Source: an uncultured Agathobacter sp. (GTDB lineage Bacteria; Bacillota; Clostridia; Lachnospirales; Lachnospiraceae). Taken from it: a DNA stretch of 64,000 nucleotides. Location: positions 20,766 through 84,765 of the forward strand of contig CAKRDT010000004.1 of assembly GCA_934316545.1 (NCBI GenBank), given 5' to 3'. The stretch's first letter is position 1, and every line of letters begins with the position of its first letter. The notes under the pieces were generated by a model. It was not told the DNA's origin. It did no database searches and saw nothing but the letters and a program-made list of their open reading frames with translations. Below, piece by piece: positions 17,500 through 27,221 of the stretch. The position numbers and the translations under genes were made by a program.

Positions 17500-18321
17500 T
17501 CATCGTTTGAGATTGTTTGCAGTATCCAGCATGGAATCGGCCGTTGTGATTGCCTTAGAATTTAGCTCATATGCTCTCTGCGCAACGATCATGTTAACCA
17601 TCTCATCTGCAACCTGTACATTCGATCCTTCCAGACGGCTCTGAATGACTTTGCTTCTCGTCAGTCCCCGTGTCGCACCTTCCAGTAATGCATTACCGGA
17701 TGCCGGTGTCGCCTGCAGACGGCTCGAAGAAAGCTTCTCAAGTCCTGCCGGATTGTTAAACTGATAGATTCCGAATGACTGATTCAGTGGAATCACCTGA
17801 CTGGTTGTCGGATCACGGTATGCGATTGAGCCATCCTCGGAGAACACCATACTCTCCGCATTCACATTCCTAGGGACCATAATCTCGTTTCCTCTGGAAT
17901 CAAGGACCGGATATCCCTCCTGATCGGCAAGGATCGTTCTTCCGGCAGCATTCAGGCTCCAGGTAAAATTACCGTTTCTTGTATAATAGGTATTTCCGTC
18001 CGCGCCCCGCACAGCGAAGAATCCGTTTCCTTCGATGGCAAAATCCGTCTTGCTGTCGCTTTCCAGCAGTGCTCCCTGCGTATACATGGAAGTGGTCGCT
18101 GCCACTCTCGTTCCAAGCCCGACCTGTGCCCCGACCGGTTTCTGTTCTCCGTTGGCCGATGTCGTCTTTGTCTGGAGTGTCTGGTACAACAAAGACTTGA
18201 ACTCGGTACGCTCCGTCTTATATCCATTTGTATTTACATTTGATAAATTGTTGGCGATCGTATCTACATTCGTCTGCTCCGCAAGCATTCCGGTTGCCGC
18301 GGTATATAATGCTCTCATCAT
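17500..18321 (-). CDS. flgG: Flagellar basal-body rod/hook protein FlgG-type
   Basis: 273 residues. The N-terminal rod motif ALYTAATGMLAEQTNVDTIANNLSNVNTNGYK and the C-terminal QVADEMVNMIVAQRAYELNSKAI helix are diagnostic of axial rod proteins. FAIEGNGFFAV begins the central domain. A distal-rod assignment (FlgG) fits its length and its position second after a FlgF-like gene, as flhP follows flhO in Bacillus subtilis. The first two codons are both Met. Confidence 0.9.
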   Translation of the reverse strand: MMRALYTAATGMLAEQTNVDTIANNLSNVNTNGYKTERTEFKSLLYQTLQTKTTSANGEQKPVGAQVGLGTRVAATTSMYTQGALLESDSKTDFAIEGNGFFAVRGADGNTYYTRNGNFTWSLNAAGRTILADQEGYPVLDSRGNEIMVPRNVNAESMVFSEDGSIAYRDPTTSQVIPLNQSFGIYQFNNPAGLEKLSSSRLQATPASGNALLEGATRGLTRSKVIQSRLEGSNVQVADEMVNMIVAQRAYELNSKAITTADSMLDTANNLKR

Positions 18322-18422
18322 AAGGTATATACCTCTCTGTTCCCTATATCGTTACTGTTTCTATCCCAGCTTCCCTGCCCCAAATGCGTTCAAACGCATA
18401 TTCCATCACTTGTTTCGATCAC

Positions 18423-19226
18423 TTACTGCACGCGACCTACATTGTTGACCGCGCGATCCAGTGTACTGTCAATCGATGTGATCACTTTCTGACCCGCTTC
18501 ATAAGCACGCTGGATTGTGATCATATTGACCATTTCCTTAATAACATTCACATTGGAGGTCTCCAGCACTCCCTGTTCCACATTGGCATCCGCAGCGATA
18601 CGGTTGCCGCCGTCCAGCAGATTGTACATATTTTCTCCATACTTTTCAAGATAATCATAGTTATCGACATCAACCATACCAAGTGTTCCGACGATCTGCT
18701 CATTCTGCATGATGTATCCCAGCTTATTCACGCTGATCGTCGCATTCGGATCAACCTGAATCCGGTTACGCGGATCCGGATCTCCATTCATCGCTCCGGT
18801 CGCATTCAACACATAATCTCCATCCTTCGTTACAAGATACCCTTCCGTGTTCACCGTAAAGGAACCGTCTCTTGTATACTTCACAGATGTATTTCCACTC
18901 TTGTCGGTGAAAGCAATCGCAAAAAAGCCTTTGCCGTCAATTGCAAAATCTGTCGTATTATCGGTCACTTTAAAGCTTCCCGAATCATAATCCGTATAGA
19001 CTTGTCCGAGGTGTACACCATAAGTAATCTCTCCCAGCTTCTTCGGAAGATAAGCATTCGAAGAATCCTTCAGGCGAAGAGACATCTCATCCGCAAAAGT
19101 GCGCGAAGTCGTGCCCTCTTTCTTATATGCTGTTGTGTCCGCATTGGCCAGATTGTTCGCCAGAATATCCAGACGCTTCATCTCATTGACCATACCGGTA
19201 TGTGCTGTATATAACCCTTTAACCAT
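18423..19226 (-). CDS. flgF: Flagellar basal-body rod protein FlgF/FlgG-type
   Basis: 267 residues with the rod-protein N-terminus GLYTAHTGMVNEMKRLDILANNLANADTTAYKKEG, central DFAIDGKGFFAIAF and C-terminal SNVNVIKEMVNMITIQRAYEAGQKV. It corresponds by position to flhO of the mbl-flhO-flhP cluster. FlgF versus FlgG identity is hard to settle from motifs alone; the symbol is a best guess. Confidence 0.85.
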   Translation of the reverse strand: MVKGLYTAHTGMVNEMKRLDILANNLANADTTAYKKEGTTSRTFADEMSLRLKDSSNAYLPKKLGEITYGVHLGQVYTDYDSGSFKVTDNTTDFAIDGKGFFAIAFTDKSGNTSVKYTRDGSFTVNTEGYLVTKDGDYVLNATGAMNGDPDPRNRIQVDPNATISVNKLGYIMQNEQIVGTLGMVDVDNYDYLEKYGENMYNLLDGGNRIAADANVEQGVLETSNVNVIKEMVNMITIQRAYEAGQKVITSIDSTLDRAVNNVGRVQ

Positions 19227-19315
19227 ATGACACCTCTGCTTCTAACCTACACTTCATTCTATATATCGGTCATTTGTATGATATCTTAACCAAAACATAT
19301 GAATAAAAAGTGAAA

Positions 19316-19340
19316 AAAGTGCGCAAAATCTGCGCACTTT
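19316..19340 (-). terminator. Terminator after mbl
   Basis: AAAGTGCGCA / TGCGCACTTT with a 5-nt loop. On the minus strand it is followed by TTTTTTCACTTTTT. It separates mbl from the flagellar genes, so these probably have their own promoter or depend on read-through. Confidence 0.75.
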
Positions 19341-19349
19341 ACCCATCCA

Positions 19350-20345
19350 TTAATCGTCGTCTCTCTTGCCTGCAAGAAATTCTACATATTTTCCGGTTCC
19401 GATTGCCACGCAGGTCATCGGATGTTCTGCTGTCATTGTATTGATTCCGGTTCTCTCCTCGATCAGTTCCTCAAGACCGCGCAGTAATGCGCCACCACCG
19501 GTCAGTACGATTCCGCGATCCGCAACATCGGCAGCCAATTCAGGCGGAGTCTTCTCCAATACGGAATGTACGGCTTCTACAATCTGTAATGTTGGCTCAC
19601 GGAGTGCCTCCTCTGTCTCCTCGGAACTTACCGTAATGGTTCTAGGAAGTCCGGTTACAAGGTTACGGCCACGTACGTCCATGGTCTCATTCTGAGCAAG
19701 CGGATAACATGTTCCAATTTTAATCTTGATATCCTCTGCAGTACGTTCGCCAATCAGAAGATTGTGTTTCTTACGCATATAGCGAACCAACGCCTCATCA
19801 AAATCATCTCCGGCAATCTTGACCGATGTGCTGACAACCGATCCGCCAAGAGAAATGACAGCGATATCCGAAGTACCGCCTCCGATATCTACGATCATAT
19901 TTCCGCAAGGTCTTGCAATATCGATTCCCGCACCGATTGCAGCTGCGATCGGTTCCTCGATAATCTCTACTTCACGGGCACCAGCCTGATAAGTCGCATC
20001 CTCTACAGCCTTCTTTTCTACTTCTGTTACACCACTCGGTACGCAGACACTGATACGTGGCTTACGGAAACTCTTCTTTCCAAGTGCTTTCTGAATAAAG
20101 TACTTAATCATCTTCTCGGTAACAGTGTAATCCGAGATCACCCCCTGTCGAAGCGGACGAACCGCAACGATATTGCCCGGTGTACGGCCAAGCATCAGGC
20201 GCGCCTCCTCACCGATTGCCTTAATCTTATTGGTGTCTCTGTCAAAAGCCACAACCGACGGCTCCTTTAAGACAACTCCCTTACCCTTGATATATACTAA
20301 AATACTCGCAGTACCTAAATCAATTCCGATATCTGATCCGATCAT
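19350..20345 (-). CDS. mbl: MreB/Mbl actin-like rod-shape protein
   Basis: 331 residues. The actin-fold phosphate loops are GSDIGIDLGTASILVY and NMIVDIGGGTSDIAVISLGG, with adenosine motif GIVLTGGGALLRGLEELI. It organises peptidoglycan synthesis under the membrane. I start it at 20345 (MIGSDIGIDLGT) where an AAAGGGG precedes the ATG; the frame extends 21 codons further without a site. Mbl rather than MreB is inferred from synteny with flagellar rod genes and the lack of mreCD. Confidence 0.88.
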   Translation of the reverse strand: MIGSDIGIDLGTASILVYIKGKGVVLKEPSVVAFDRDTNKIKAIGEEARLMLGRTPGNIVAVRPLRQGVISDYTVTEKMIKYFIQKALGKKSFRKPRISVCVPSGVTEVEKKAVEDATYQAGAREVEIIEEPIAAAIGAGIDIARPCGNMIVDIGGGTSDIAVISLGGSVVSTSVKIAGDDFDEALVRYMRKKHNLLIGERTAEDIKIKIGTCYPLAQNETMDVRGRNLVTGLPRTITVSSEETEEALREPTLQIVEAVHSVLEKTPPELAADVADRGIVLTGGGALLRGLEELIEERTGINTMTAEHPMTCVAIGTGKYVEFLAGKRDDD

Positions 20346-20443
20346 TCCAAAAATGCCCCTTTCTGTCTTGCTGTTATCTATCTGTAACCTGGTCGCGCAC
20401 AGGCGCAAAACCGCAGTTAATCATATTTTGTGCATACAGTAAC

Positions 20444-20471
20444 ATTATATACAATTAATTCCATTTTTCAA
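20444..20471 (-). promoter_or_regulatory. mbl promoter
   Basis: Minus strand TTGAAA (20471-20466), 16-nt spacer, TATAAT (20449-20444), about 100 bp upstream of the mbl start. Confidence 0.6.
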
Positions 20472-20591
20472 ACATTTTTTTCGATTTAAGTGATTCTTAA
20501 CATTTTTAGAATAATCCCGCATATTTTACACTCAAAATTGCCGATTCCATATTCCGATCAAGGGAATACCACGAAACGGCCGGAGGCAGTT

Positions 20592-23441
20592 TTAATCCTG
20601 CTTTGAGTCCTGTAAATAAGGAGCAAGGAATTGTCCGGTATAAGATTCCGGCACCTGGCAGATTTCTTCCGGGGTTCCTTGGGCAATCACCGTACCGCCT
20701 CCGTCTCCGCCTTCCGGTCCCATATCAATGATATAGTCTGCGGTCTTGATGACATCCAGATTGTGTTCAATCACTACAACCGTATTGCCTCCATCCGACA
20801 GTTTACGCAGAATTTCCACGAGCTTGTGAACATCCGCAAAATGCAGACCGGTCGTTGGCTCATCCAGCACATAGATCGTCTTGCCGGTCCCACGCTTACT
20901 CAGCTCCGTAGCAAGTTTGATACGCTGCGCCTCACCTCCGGAAAGTTCCGTGGATGGCTGTCCAAGCTTAATATAGGACAGTCCCACATCGTACAGAGTC
21001 TGGATCTTACGGTGGATCGTCGGCACATTCTTAAAGAATTCCAATGCTTCCTCAACCGTCATATCCAACACATCATAGATACTCTTTCCTTTGTATTTGA
21101 CTTCCAGAGTCTCACGGTTGTACCGCTTGCCGCCACATACTTCACATGGCACATACACATCGGGAAGAAAGTGCATCTCAATTTTAAGAATTCCATCTCC
21201 GCTGCATGCCTCGCATCGTCCACCCTTGACATTGAAGCTGAAGCGTCCCTTCTTATATCCGCGGGCCTTGGCATCCGGCGTAGCAGCAAACAGATCTCGG
21301 ATCATGTCAAACACACCGGTATACGTCGCAGGATTGGAGCGTGGTGTGCGTCCGATCGGTGACTGATCAATATCAATAATCTTGTCCAGCTGTTCAAGCC
21401 CCAGAATATCATCATGGTCTCCGGCGATGCATCTCGCACGGTTCAATGTCTTCGCAAGATGCTTATACAAGATCTCATTTGTCAGGGAACTCTTTCCCGA
21501 TCCCGACACTCCGGTAATACAAGTCATGATTCCAAGCGGAATATCCACGTCAATATTTTTCAGATTATTCTCTCTTGCTCCCTTGATCGTAATGTATCCG
21601 GTCGGCTTTCTTCGCTCCGAAGGCACCGGGATCTTCTTTCTGCCGCTCAAATAATCACCGGTAATGGACTTCTTACACTTCATGATTTCTGCTGCCGTAC
21701 CTGCTGCGACCACTTCTCCACCGTGTACGCCGGCCGCCGGTCCGATATCCACAATATAATCGGCCGCACGCATTGTATCCTCATCATGCTCCACAACGAT
21801 CAGGGTGTTTCCCAGATCCTTGAGGTTCATCAATGCCCGAAGCAGTTTATCGTTATCCCTCTGGTGCAGACCGATACTCGGCTCATCCAGAATGTATGCA
21901 ACGCCGACCAGTCCTGAGCCGATCTGGGTTGCCAAACGAATTCTCTGTGCCTCTCCACCGGAAAGTGTTCCGGTCGCACGCGTCAGAGTCAGGTACTCCA
22001 GTCCTACCTCCTGCAAGAAACCGACACGCGAACGGATTTCCTTTAAAATCTGGTCTCCGATAAAGTGTTGCTGCTGTGTCAGTTCCATACTATCTAAGAA
22101 CTGAACCAAATCCTTGACCGACATGTCGGTCATCTCATAAATATTCTTATCACATACCGTTACGGCAAGTGAACTCTTCTTCAATCTCTGCCCGTGGCAC
22201 TCCGCACAAGGCGTAATACGCATAAACTGCTCATACTCCTGTTTCATCGTATCCGAACCGGTCTCCCGGTATCTGCGCTCCACGTTACGGATCAGACCTT
22301 CCCAGTTCAGGTCATAGACGCCCTCGCCACGCTGTCCCTTGTAATGAACCTTAAGGATGCGTCCGTCTCCGCCATGGATCAGCATATGACGGATTTCATC
22401 CGGCAGATCCTTGTACGGCGTATCCAGCGAGAATCCGTAACCCTCCGATAAAGCCCGAAGCGTCGCATAGGTGTAGCTGGACGGATCCGTGCTGGACTGC
22501 CACCCCATTACCTGGATCGCACCTTCCGATATCGACAGATTCTTATCCGGGATCATCAGATTCTCATCAAACTCCATCTTGTATCCGAGTCCGTAACATG
22601 CCGGGCACGCTCCGAACGGATTGTTGAACGAGAAACTTCTCGGCTCTACTTCATCCACACTGATTCCACAGTCCGGGCACGCAAAATTCTGTGAGAAGTT
22701 CATCTGCTCACCGTCTACGACGTCAACGATCGCATTCCCTTCCGACAGATCGAACACATTCTCCAGAGAGTCGGTCAGACGCTTCTCGATTCCCGGCTTG
22801 ATCACAAGCCGGTCAACCACAATATCAATATTGTGCTTGATGTTCTTGTCCATCGGAATCTCCTCCGACAGATCGTACATATTGCCATCCACGATCACAC
22901 GGACATATCCGCTCTTCTTCGCCTTTTCAAAAAGCTTCTGATGCTCACCCTTACGCCCGCGCACAACCGGTGCAAGTATCTGAATTCTGGTTCGTTCCGG
23001 CAAATTCATGACCGCATCGACCATCTGGTCGATCGTCTGCTTCTCGATTGCACGTCCGCACTTCGGACAATGCGGAATACCGATTCTCGCATAGAGCAGA
23101 CGAAAATAATCATAGATTTCCGTCACGGTTCCGACCGTTGAACGAGGATTACGGTTCGTTGATTTCTGATCAATGGAAATGGCAGGCGGCAGCCCCTCGA
23201 TCGACTCTACATTTGGTTTCTCCATCTGGCCTAAGAACTGTCTTGCATAGGAAGAAAGCGACTCCATGTAGCGGCGCTGGCCTTCTGCATAGATCGTATC
23301 AAAGGCAAGCGACGACTTACCCGATCCCGACAGTCCGGTCAGTACAACAAATTCGTCTCTTGGAATATCTATATCAATGCATTTCAAATTGTGCTCGCTC
23401 GCACCACGGATCTTAATGTATTTTCTTTGTTTCTTAGCCAT
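20592..23441 (-). CDS. uvrA: Excinuclease ABC subunit A
   Basis: 949 residues, full length. Damage-recognition ATPase of nucleotide excision repair. It has two ABC ATPase modules ([14 protein letters not shown] and [14 protein letters not shown]alker [13 protein letters not shown] and [12 protein letters not shown] signatures). Zinc-finger cysteines appear at [19 protein letters not shown] with CPACYGLG, and CEACSGDG with [10 protein letters not shown]. It follows uvrB by 20 bp in one operon whose promoter carries a LexA-type box. Confidence 0.98.
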   Translation of the reverse strand: MAKKQRKYIKIRGASEHNLKCIDIDIPRDEFVVLTGLSGSGKSSLAFDTIYAEGQRRYMESLSSYARQFLGQMEKPNVESIEGLPPAISIDQKSTNRNPRSTVGTVTEIYDYFRLLYARIGIPHCPKCGRAIEKQTIDQMVDAVMNLPERTRIQILAPVVRGRKGEHQKLFEKAKKSGYVRVIVDGNMYDLSEEIPMDKNIKHNIDIVVDRLVIKPGIEKRLTDSLENVFDLSEGNAIVDVVDGEQMNFSQNFACPDCGISVDEVEPRSFSFNNPFGACPACYGLGYKMEFDENLMIPDKNLSISEGAIQVMGWQSSTDPSSYTYATLRALSEGYGFSLDTPYKDLPDEIRHMLIHGGDGRILKVHYKGQRGEGVYDLNWEGLIRNVERRYRETGSDTMKQEYEQFMRITPCAECHGQRLKKSSLAVTVCDKNIYEMTDMSVKDLVQFLDSMELTQQQHFIGDQILKEIRSRVGFLQEVGLEYLTLTRATGTLSGGEAQRIRLATQIGSGLVGVAYILDEPSIGLHQRDNDKLLRALMNLKDLGNTLIVVEHDEDTMRAADYIVDIGPAAGVHGGEVVAAGTAAEIMKCKKSITGDYLSGRKKIPVPSERRKPTGYITIKGARENNLKNIDVDIPLGIMTCITGVSGSGKSSLTNEILYKHLAKTLNRARCIAGDHDDILGLEQLDKIIDIDQSPIGRTPRSNPATYTGVFDMIRDLFAATPDAKARGYKKGRFSFNVKGGRCEACSGDGILKIEMHFLPDVYVPCEVCGGKRYNRETLEVKYKGKSIYDVLDMTVEEALEFFKNVPTIHRKIQTLYDVGLSYIKLGQPSTELSGGEAQRIKLATELSKRGTGKTIYVLDEPTTGLHFADVHKLVEILRKLSDGGNTVVVIEHNLDVIKTADYIIDMGPEGGDGGGTVIAQGTPEEICQVPESYTGQFLAPYLQDSKQD

Positions 23442-23461
23442 TCCAAATTTTCCTTTCTCTT

Positions 23462-25453
23462 TCAGGTCTCTGATAAATCACGCAACATATTCTTGAGTGA
23501 AATCATCTTGTCCCTGTATTCTGCTGCTGCCTCGAAGTTTAGCTCCGTCGCCGCTTTCTGCATCTTCTTCTGGATATCGGCAATCAGTTTTTCCAGTTCC
23601 TTGCGGCTCATAGACTCCGGATCCTTCGTGAATTCCATCTCCTCTGCCGCAACCTTCTTCGAGATCGCGATCAGATCACGCACCGACTTCTGGATCGTTG
23701 TCGGCGTAATTCCATGTTCCTCGTTGTATTCCTGCTGAATCTTGCGGCGCCGCTCCGTCTCCTCGATGGCAACACGCATCGAGTCCGTAATCTTATCCGC
23801 ATACATAATAACGTGTCCCTCGCTGTTACGCGCGGCACGTCCGATCGTCTGAATCAGCGAGGTCTCGGAACGAAGAAAGCCTTCCTTATCCGCATCTAAG
23901 ATTGCGACAAGTGTGATCTCCGGAATATCAAGACCCTCTCGAAGCAGGTTGATACCAACCAGCACATCAAACACATCGAGTCGCAGATCACGAATAATCT
24001 CCGCGCGCTCCAATGTATCGATATCGGAATGCAGATACTTCACACGGATACCAATCTCGCTCATATACTGTGTCAGATCTTCCGCCATGCGCTTCGTCAG
24101 TGTCGTAATCAATACTTTATGGTGGTTTGCTGTCTCCTTGTTCACCTCTCCGATGAGATCATCGATCTGCCCCTCCACCGGGCGCACCGAGATTTCCGGA
24201 TCCAGCAGTCCTGTCGGTCGGATGATCTGCTCCACACGCATCAACTCATGCTCCTGCTCATACACATTCGGTGTAGCAGAAACAAAAAGCATCTGATCGA
24301 TCTTGCTCTCAAATTCTTCAAAATTGAGCGGTCGATTGTCCAATGCGGACGGCAGACGAAAGCCATAATCCACCAAAGTCTGCTTGCGGGAACGGTCGCC
24401 CGCATACATACCGCGGATCTGCGGAATGGAAATGTGCGACTCGTCCACGATGATCAGAAAGTCATCCGGGAAATAGTCGATCAGTGTCTCCGGCATCTCC
24501 CCCTCCGCGCGTCCGGCAAGATGCCTCGAATAGTTCTCGATCCCGCTGCAGAATCCCGTCTCCTTCATCATCTCTATGTCAAAATTGGTGCGCTCCGCGA
24601 TACGCTGCGCTTCCAATAACTTATCTTCACTCTTAAAATACTTTACGCGTTCCTCAAGCTCCGCCTCAATGCGGTCACACGCCGCGTTCATCTTCTCCTG
24701 CGGCACAACATAATGAGAAGCCGGAAAGACGGCTGCATGCTTGACAATGCTCTTAATCTCTCCGGTCAGCACATCCACTTCCGTAATACGGTCGATTTCA
24801 TCTCCGAAGAATTCCACACGGATCGCTGTATCGGTATTGTACGCAGGGAAAATCTCAAGAACATCCCCGTGTACGCGGAATGTTCCTCGCTTAAAATCCA
24901 TCTCATTGCGTGTATACTGCATATCAATGAGTCCCTTGATCACATCGTCACGATCAATCTCCATGCCCAGTCGCAGCGAAACCATCATATTCATATAATC
25001 ATCCGGACTACCGATTCCGTAAATGCAGGAAACGGATGCCACAATGATCACATCCTTACGCTCCGCCAGAGCCGCTGTCGCCGAAAGGCGCAGCTTATCG
25101 ATCTCATCATTGACCGCCGAATCCTTCGCAATATAGGTGTCCGACTGTGGCACATAAGCTTCCGGCTGATAATAGTCGTAGTAGGATACAAAGTATTCTA
25201 CCGCATTTTCCGGGAAAAATTCCTTCATTTCCCCATATAGCTGCCCGGCAAGTGTCTTATTATGTGAAATGATCAAAGTCGGCTTATTCAGCGCTTGAAT
25301 GACATTTGCCATCGTAAATGTCTTACCGGAACCGGTCACACCGAGAAGTGTTTCGAACTGATTGCCTTCTTTAAATCCTTTTACCAATTGTTCAATCGCC
25401 TGCGGCTGATCGCCGGTCGGCTTATATTTTGATACCAGCTTAAAATGATCCAT
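23462..25453 (-). CDS. uvrB: Excinuclease ABC subunit B
   Basis: 663 residues. Walker A is [16 protein letters not shown], the DNA-clamping beta-hairpin is in [21 protein letters not shown], helicase motif VI is [19 protein letters not shown], and a C-terminal UVR motif ([30 protein letters not shown]) binds UvrC. I start at 25453 ([18 protein letters not shown]) because AGGAGAAGAGA precedes that ATG. It is first gene of uvrBA. Confidence 0.98.
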   Translation of the reverse strand: MDHFKLVSKYKPTGDQPQAIEQLVKGFKEGNQFETLLGVTGSGKTFTMANVIQALNKPTLIISHNKTLAGQLYGEMKEFFPENAVEYFVSYYDYYQPEAYVPQSDTYIAKDSAVNDEIDKLRLSATAALAERKDVIIVASVSCIYGIGSPDDYMNMMVSLRLGMEIDRDDVIKGLIDMQYTRNEMDFKRGTFRVHGDVLEIFPAYNTDTAIRVEFFGDEIDRITEVDVLTGEIKSIVKHAAVFPASHYVVPQEKMNAACDRIEAELEERVKYFKSEDKLLEAQRIAERTNFDIEMMKETGFCSGIENYSRHLAGRAEGEMPETLIDYFPDDFLIIVDESHISIPQIRGMYAGDRSRKQTLVDYGFRLPSALDNRPLNFEEFESKIDQMLFVSATPNVYEQEHELMRVEQIIRPTGLLDPEISVRPVEGQIDDLIGEVNKETANHHKVLITTLTKRMAEDLTQYMSEIGIRVKYLHSDIDTLERAEIIRDLRLDVFDVLVGINLLREGLDIPEITLVAILDADKEGFLRSETSLIQTIGRAARNSEGHVIMYADKITDSMRVAIEETERRRKIQQEYNEEHGITPTTIQKSVRDLIAISKKVAAEEMEFTKDPESMSRKELEKLIADIQKKMQKAATELNFEAAAEYRDKMISLKNMLRDLSET

Positions 25454-25491
25454 TCTCTTCTCCTGCATCAAATCGATTTTGTCTGCCCTTG

Positions 25492-25543
25492 ATTATAGCA
25501 AAGTATATAAAAAAAGTACAGAACAAAATCGAACTTTTGTTCT
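25492..25543 (-). promoter_or_regulatory. uvrBA promoter with LexA (SOS) box
   Basis: The -10 TATAAT is at 25497-25492. Around 25530-25543 the sequence CGAACTTTTGTTCT matches the Gram-positive LexA core CGAAC-N4-GTTCG in 9 of 10 fixed positions. It lies over or just upstream of the -35 region. The box is inside a larger palindrome (AGAACAAAA / TTTTGTTCT, 25520-25543). Confidence 0.8.
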
Positions 25544-25623
25544 GTACTTAGCATTCATTTTAAAATAGTCCCGCCTCACGGATCTTCAAGTCGCAGAAAA
25601 GTGTAAAAATAATTTCCTTCCTT

Positions 25624-25711
25624 CTTGTTTAAACACAATTTCATCATCTGAATTAAAGAATATCATACACAAATAATTTTCCATCATGATCATATACAAA
25701 TATTTCCTTAG
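25624..25711 (-). pseudogene. Duplicated 3' fragment of an anti-sigma gene
   Basis: This stretch repeats 31637-31749 almost base for base, except that about 25 bp present there are missing here. It covers the last codons of the 31691-32218 gene (ending FVYDHDGKLFVYDIL) and its downstream leader. No upstream part of the gene is present, so this is a remnant of a duplication or recombination scar. The rest of 25551-25809 holds only the hairpin after the micro-ORF. Confidence 0.8.
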
Positions 25712-25779
25712 ATTAACTCCTTTCGTTTGGTATCAATGCCCATTGAGAGCATGGAAAATTAGTAGATAAAACCATCGGC

Positions 25780-25818
25780 AGCGCATAACCTAAACATCGA
25801 CTATATAAGCTATACGCT
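25780..25818 (-). repeat. Stem-loop over the stop codon of micro-ORF 1
   Basis: Minus strand AGCGTATA (25818-25811) pairs with TATGCGCT (25787-25780) across a 23-nt loop. All 8 bases pair, one as G-U. The paralogous locus has the equivalent stem with a G-C pair and a different loop. Confidence 0.6.
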
Positions 25819-25911
25819 TGTCCTGCTGATTTTAAGTCGCAGCCTCCATAGTGGGCAAGAGAAATAAGCAGACCCACACAAATGCTCCCATAAAGTATTT
25901 ACCGTTGCCAT
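25810..25911 (-). CDS. 33-residue micro-ORF, paralogue 1 (unrecognised peptide)
   Basis: ATG at 25911, TAG at 25812-25810, 33 codons. The central and C-terminal part reads SAYFSCPLWRLRLKISR, with one Cys and a basic C-terminus. The same core is encoded by a second micro-ORF at 28938-29039, also exactly 33 codons. In the variable N-terminus the shared residues (V, T, L, G) are kept through synonymous changes, which favours translation. AGGAGG lies 11 nt upstream in both. A weak version of the shared ECF-like promoter lies further upstream. There is no export motif I recognise. A signalling, leader or cationic antimicrobial peptide are all possible. Confidence 0.55.
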   Translation of the reverse strand: MATVNTLWEHLCGSAYFSCPLWRLRLKISRTSV

Positions 25912-25941
25912 CGCTTATTTCACCTCCTGTTTTGTGGATTT

Positions 25942-25976
25942 ACTTGTATAACGGACAGACACAGAAAAAGAAACTA
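25942..25976 (-). promoter_or_regulatory. Weak ECF-like promoter of micro-ORF 1
   Basis: Minus strand CGTTATACAAGT (25953-25942) with TAGTTTC 16 nt upstream. The -10 matches the two stronger sites in CGTTATA; the -35 matches TTGTCCC in only 4 of 7 positions. Confidence 0.4.
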
Positions 25977-25992
25977 TCTTTTTCTAAATTTT

Positions 25993-26424
25993 TTAGACGG
26001 TGCGTTCGGTAGAAGTTGCATCAATCTTGTCTACCCCAGTTGTGACAACTACTCTGGTGCGGTATGTAATACCCATTGTGCCGGTGTAAGTTTTGGTAAT
26101 GCTAACCGATCCAGTTCCATCAATCGACCATGAGGTGACGGGTGTCCAACCATTCCCAACTTTCTTTTCCAGATAGAGGGTACCTACGGATGATGTCGTC
26201 GATTTTTTGGGTGAAATGTATACCGACACAGAAATCTGCTTGCCAGAGATTGAGATAGACGGGACAACAACATTGGTGCTTTCCCATCTGGGAGTAATGG
26301 TTTGTATCGAACCTGTTTGCGACATACTCTCAGGCGCATTTGCTGCCGCCGATGCGGGTACGGCATGAGCGGTCATCAGTAGAGCGGTAGTTAGTGCCAA
26401 TGTGACAATTTCTTTTTTCTTCAT
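25993..26424 (-). CDS. Small secreted protein, DUF6147-like
   Basis: 143 residues. A clear signal peptide (MKKKEIVTLALTTALLMTAHAVPASA) is followed by a beta-rich domain with regularly spaced motifs (SISISGKQISVSVYISPK, VGTLYLEKKVGNGWTPVTSW, YRTRVVVTTGVD). It looks like small secreted proteins annotated DUF6147 in Firmicutes; I am moderately sure of that. AAGGAGG precedes the ATG. Its promoter has the same format as that of micro-ORF 2. It lies just upstream of micro-ORF 1 on the same strand. The function is unknown. Confidence 0.75.
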   Translation of the reverse strand: MKKKEIVTLALTTALLMTAHAVPASAAANAPESMSQTGSIQTITPRWESTNVVVPSISISGKQISVSVYISPKKSTTSSVGTLYLEKKVGNGWTPVTSWSIDGTGSVSITKTYTGTMGITYRTRVVVTTGVDKIDATSTERTV

Positions 26425-26434
26425 AAATAAAATC

Positions 26435-26477
26435 CTCCTTGTGCATTAGTGGTATCACCCATATAACGCACAAGGAG
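26435..26477. repeat. 10-bp inverted repeat spanning -10 and RBS of the secreted-protein gene
   Basis: CTCCTTGTGC (26435-26444) and GCACAAGGAG (26468-26477) are perfect inverted copies separated by 23 bp containing the -10 element. One arm includes the ribosome-binding site, the other overlaps the promoter spacer. Only one arm would be transcribed, so a DNA-level operator is more likely than an RNA hairpin. Confidence 0.55.
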
Positions 26478-26491
26478 AAAAAAAGGGACAA
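26457..26491 (-). promoter_or_regulatory. ECF-like promoter of the small secreted protein
   Basis: Minus strand TTGTCCC (26491-26485), a 16-nt T-rich spacer, then CGTTATATGGGT (26468-26457). Both boxes and the spacing are identical to the site at 28873-28907. This suggests a single alternative sigma factor, most simply that of 28159-28692. Confidence 0.65.
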
Positions 26492-26561
26492 TGCTTTCGT
26501 GTTCCCATAAAACAGTATTTGCAAATGCTCCCGCAATGGGGAAGATTGGGCGCGACTTCGG

Positions 26562-27173
26562 TCACGCCTTCTCTTTTGCTTCCAAATCATCCAGAGGGAT
26601 ATATACTCCTCTGTTAATTGTCCAATAATCCTTATAAGCGTAACCGTCCATTGTCCCATCCAACAGCTTCGTTGACTTCTTAAATCCTACTCTTTTCATT
26701 GCTTCAATTCTTTCAACTGCATAAACAGGAACTTTTGTAATTATTTCCTCGCACTCAAACAAATCAAATGTAGGTGGTACAATAAGATTCATAATTGTAA
26801 AAATTTCTTCTGAAGTTTCATATTCACTTTTCAAATCAAGTCTAAGAACACCCACATGATTAAAGTTGTCGTTTGTACTACGATGAAACACTTCAATCGT
26901 GCCGATAGCTTCATGCTTTTCTTTGTCAATAATTGTCCACCTGACAAACCATTTGGATGAATAGGAACTAAGCCAAAACTTAATAGCTTGTCTCATTCGA
27001 TCTTCATTTGGATAATAGAAATTATCTCCATGACAATTATCGCTGTTGAAAAACGGTAGTGCATTTTTATCACTATATACGCTTACAAGATCCTCGGCAT
27101 CATCAAGTTACGAAAACCTCAGTAGAAATTTATCATTTTCAAAAGCTGGACAGTTTTCATATACGTCTGACAT
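26562..27173 (-). pseudogene. GNAT acetyltransferase interrupted by one stop codon
   Basis: The reading frame begins at 27173 (MSDVYENCPAFENDKF) with AGGAGG upstream and runs to 26562, about 203 codons, but contains a single in-frame TAA at 27110-27108 (codon 22). The downstream part has GNAT features (KHEAIGTIEVFHR, GVLRLDLKSEYETSEEIF, ERIEAMKRVGFKKS). The shorter open part starting at 26996 lacks the N-terminal strand. There is no frameshift, so inactivation is recent or the base is a sequence error. Confidence 0.75.
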
Positions 27174-27221
27174 TTTATTATACCTCCTGAAATTTTGATT
27201 TGTTCAGCTAAGATGAGTATA

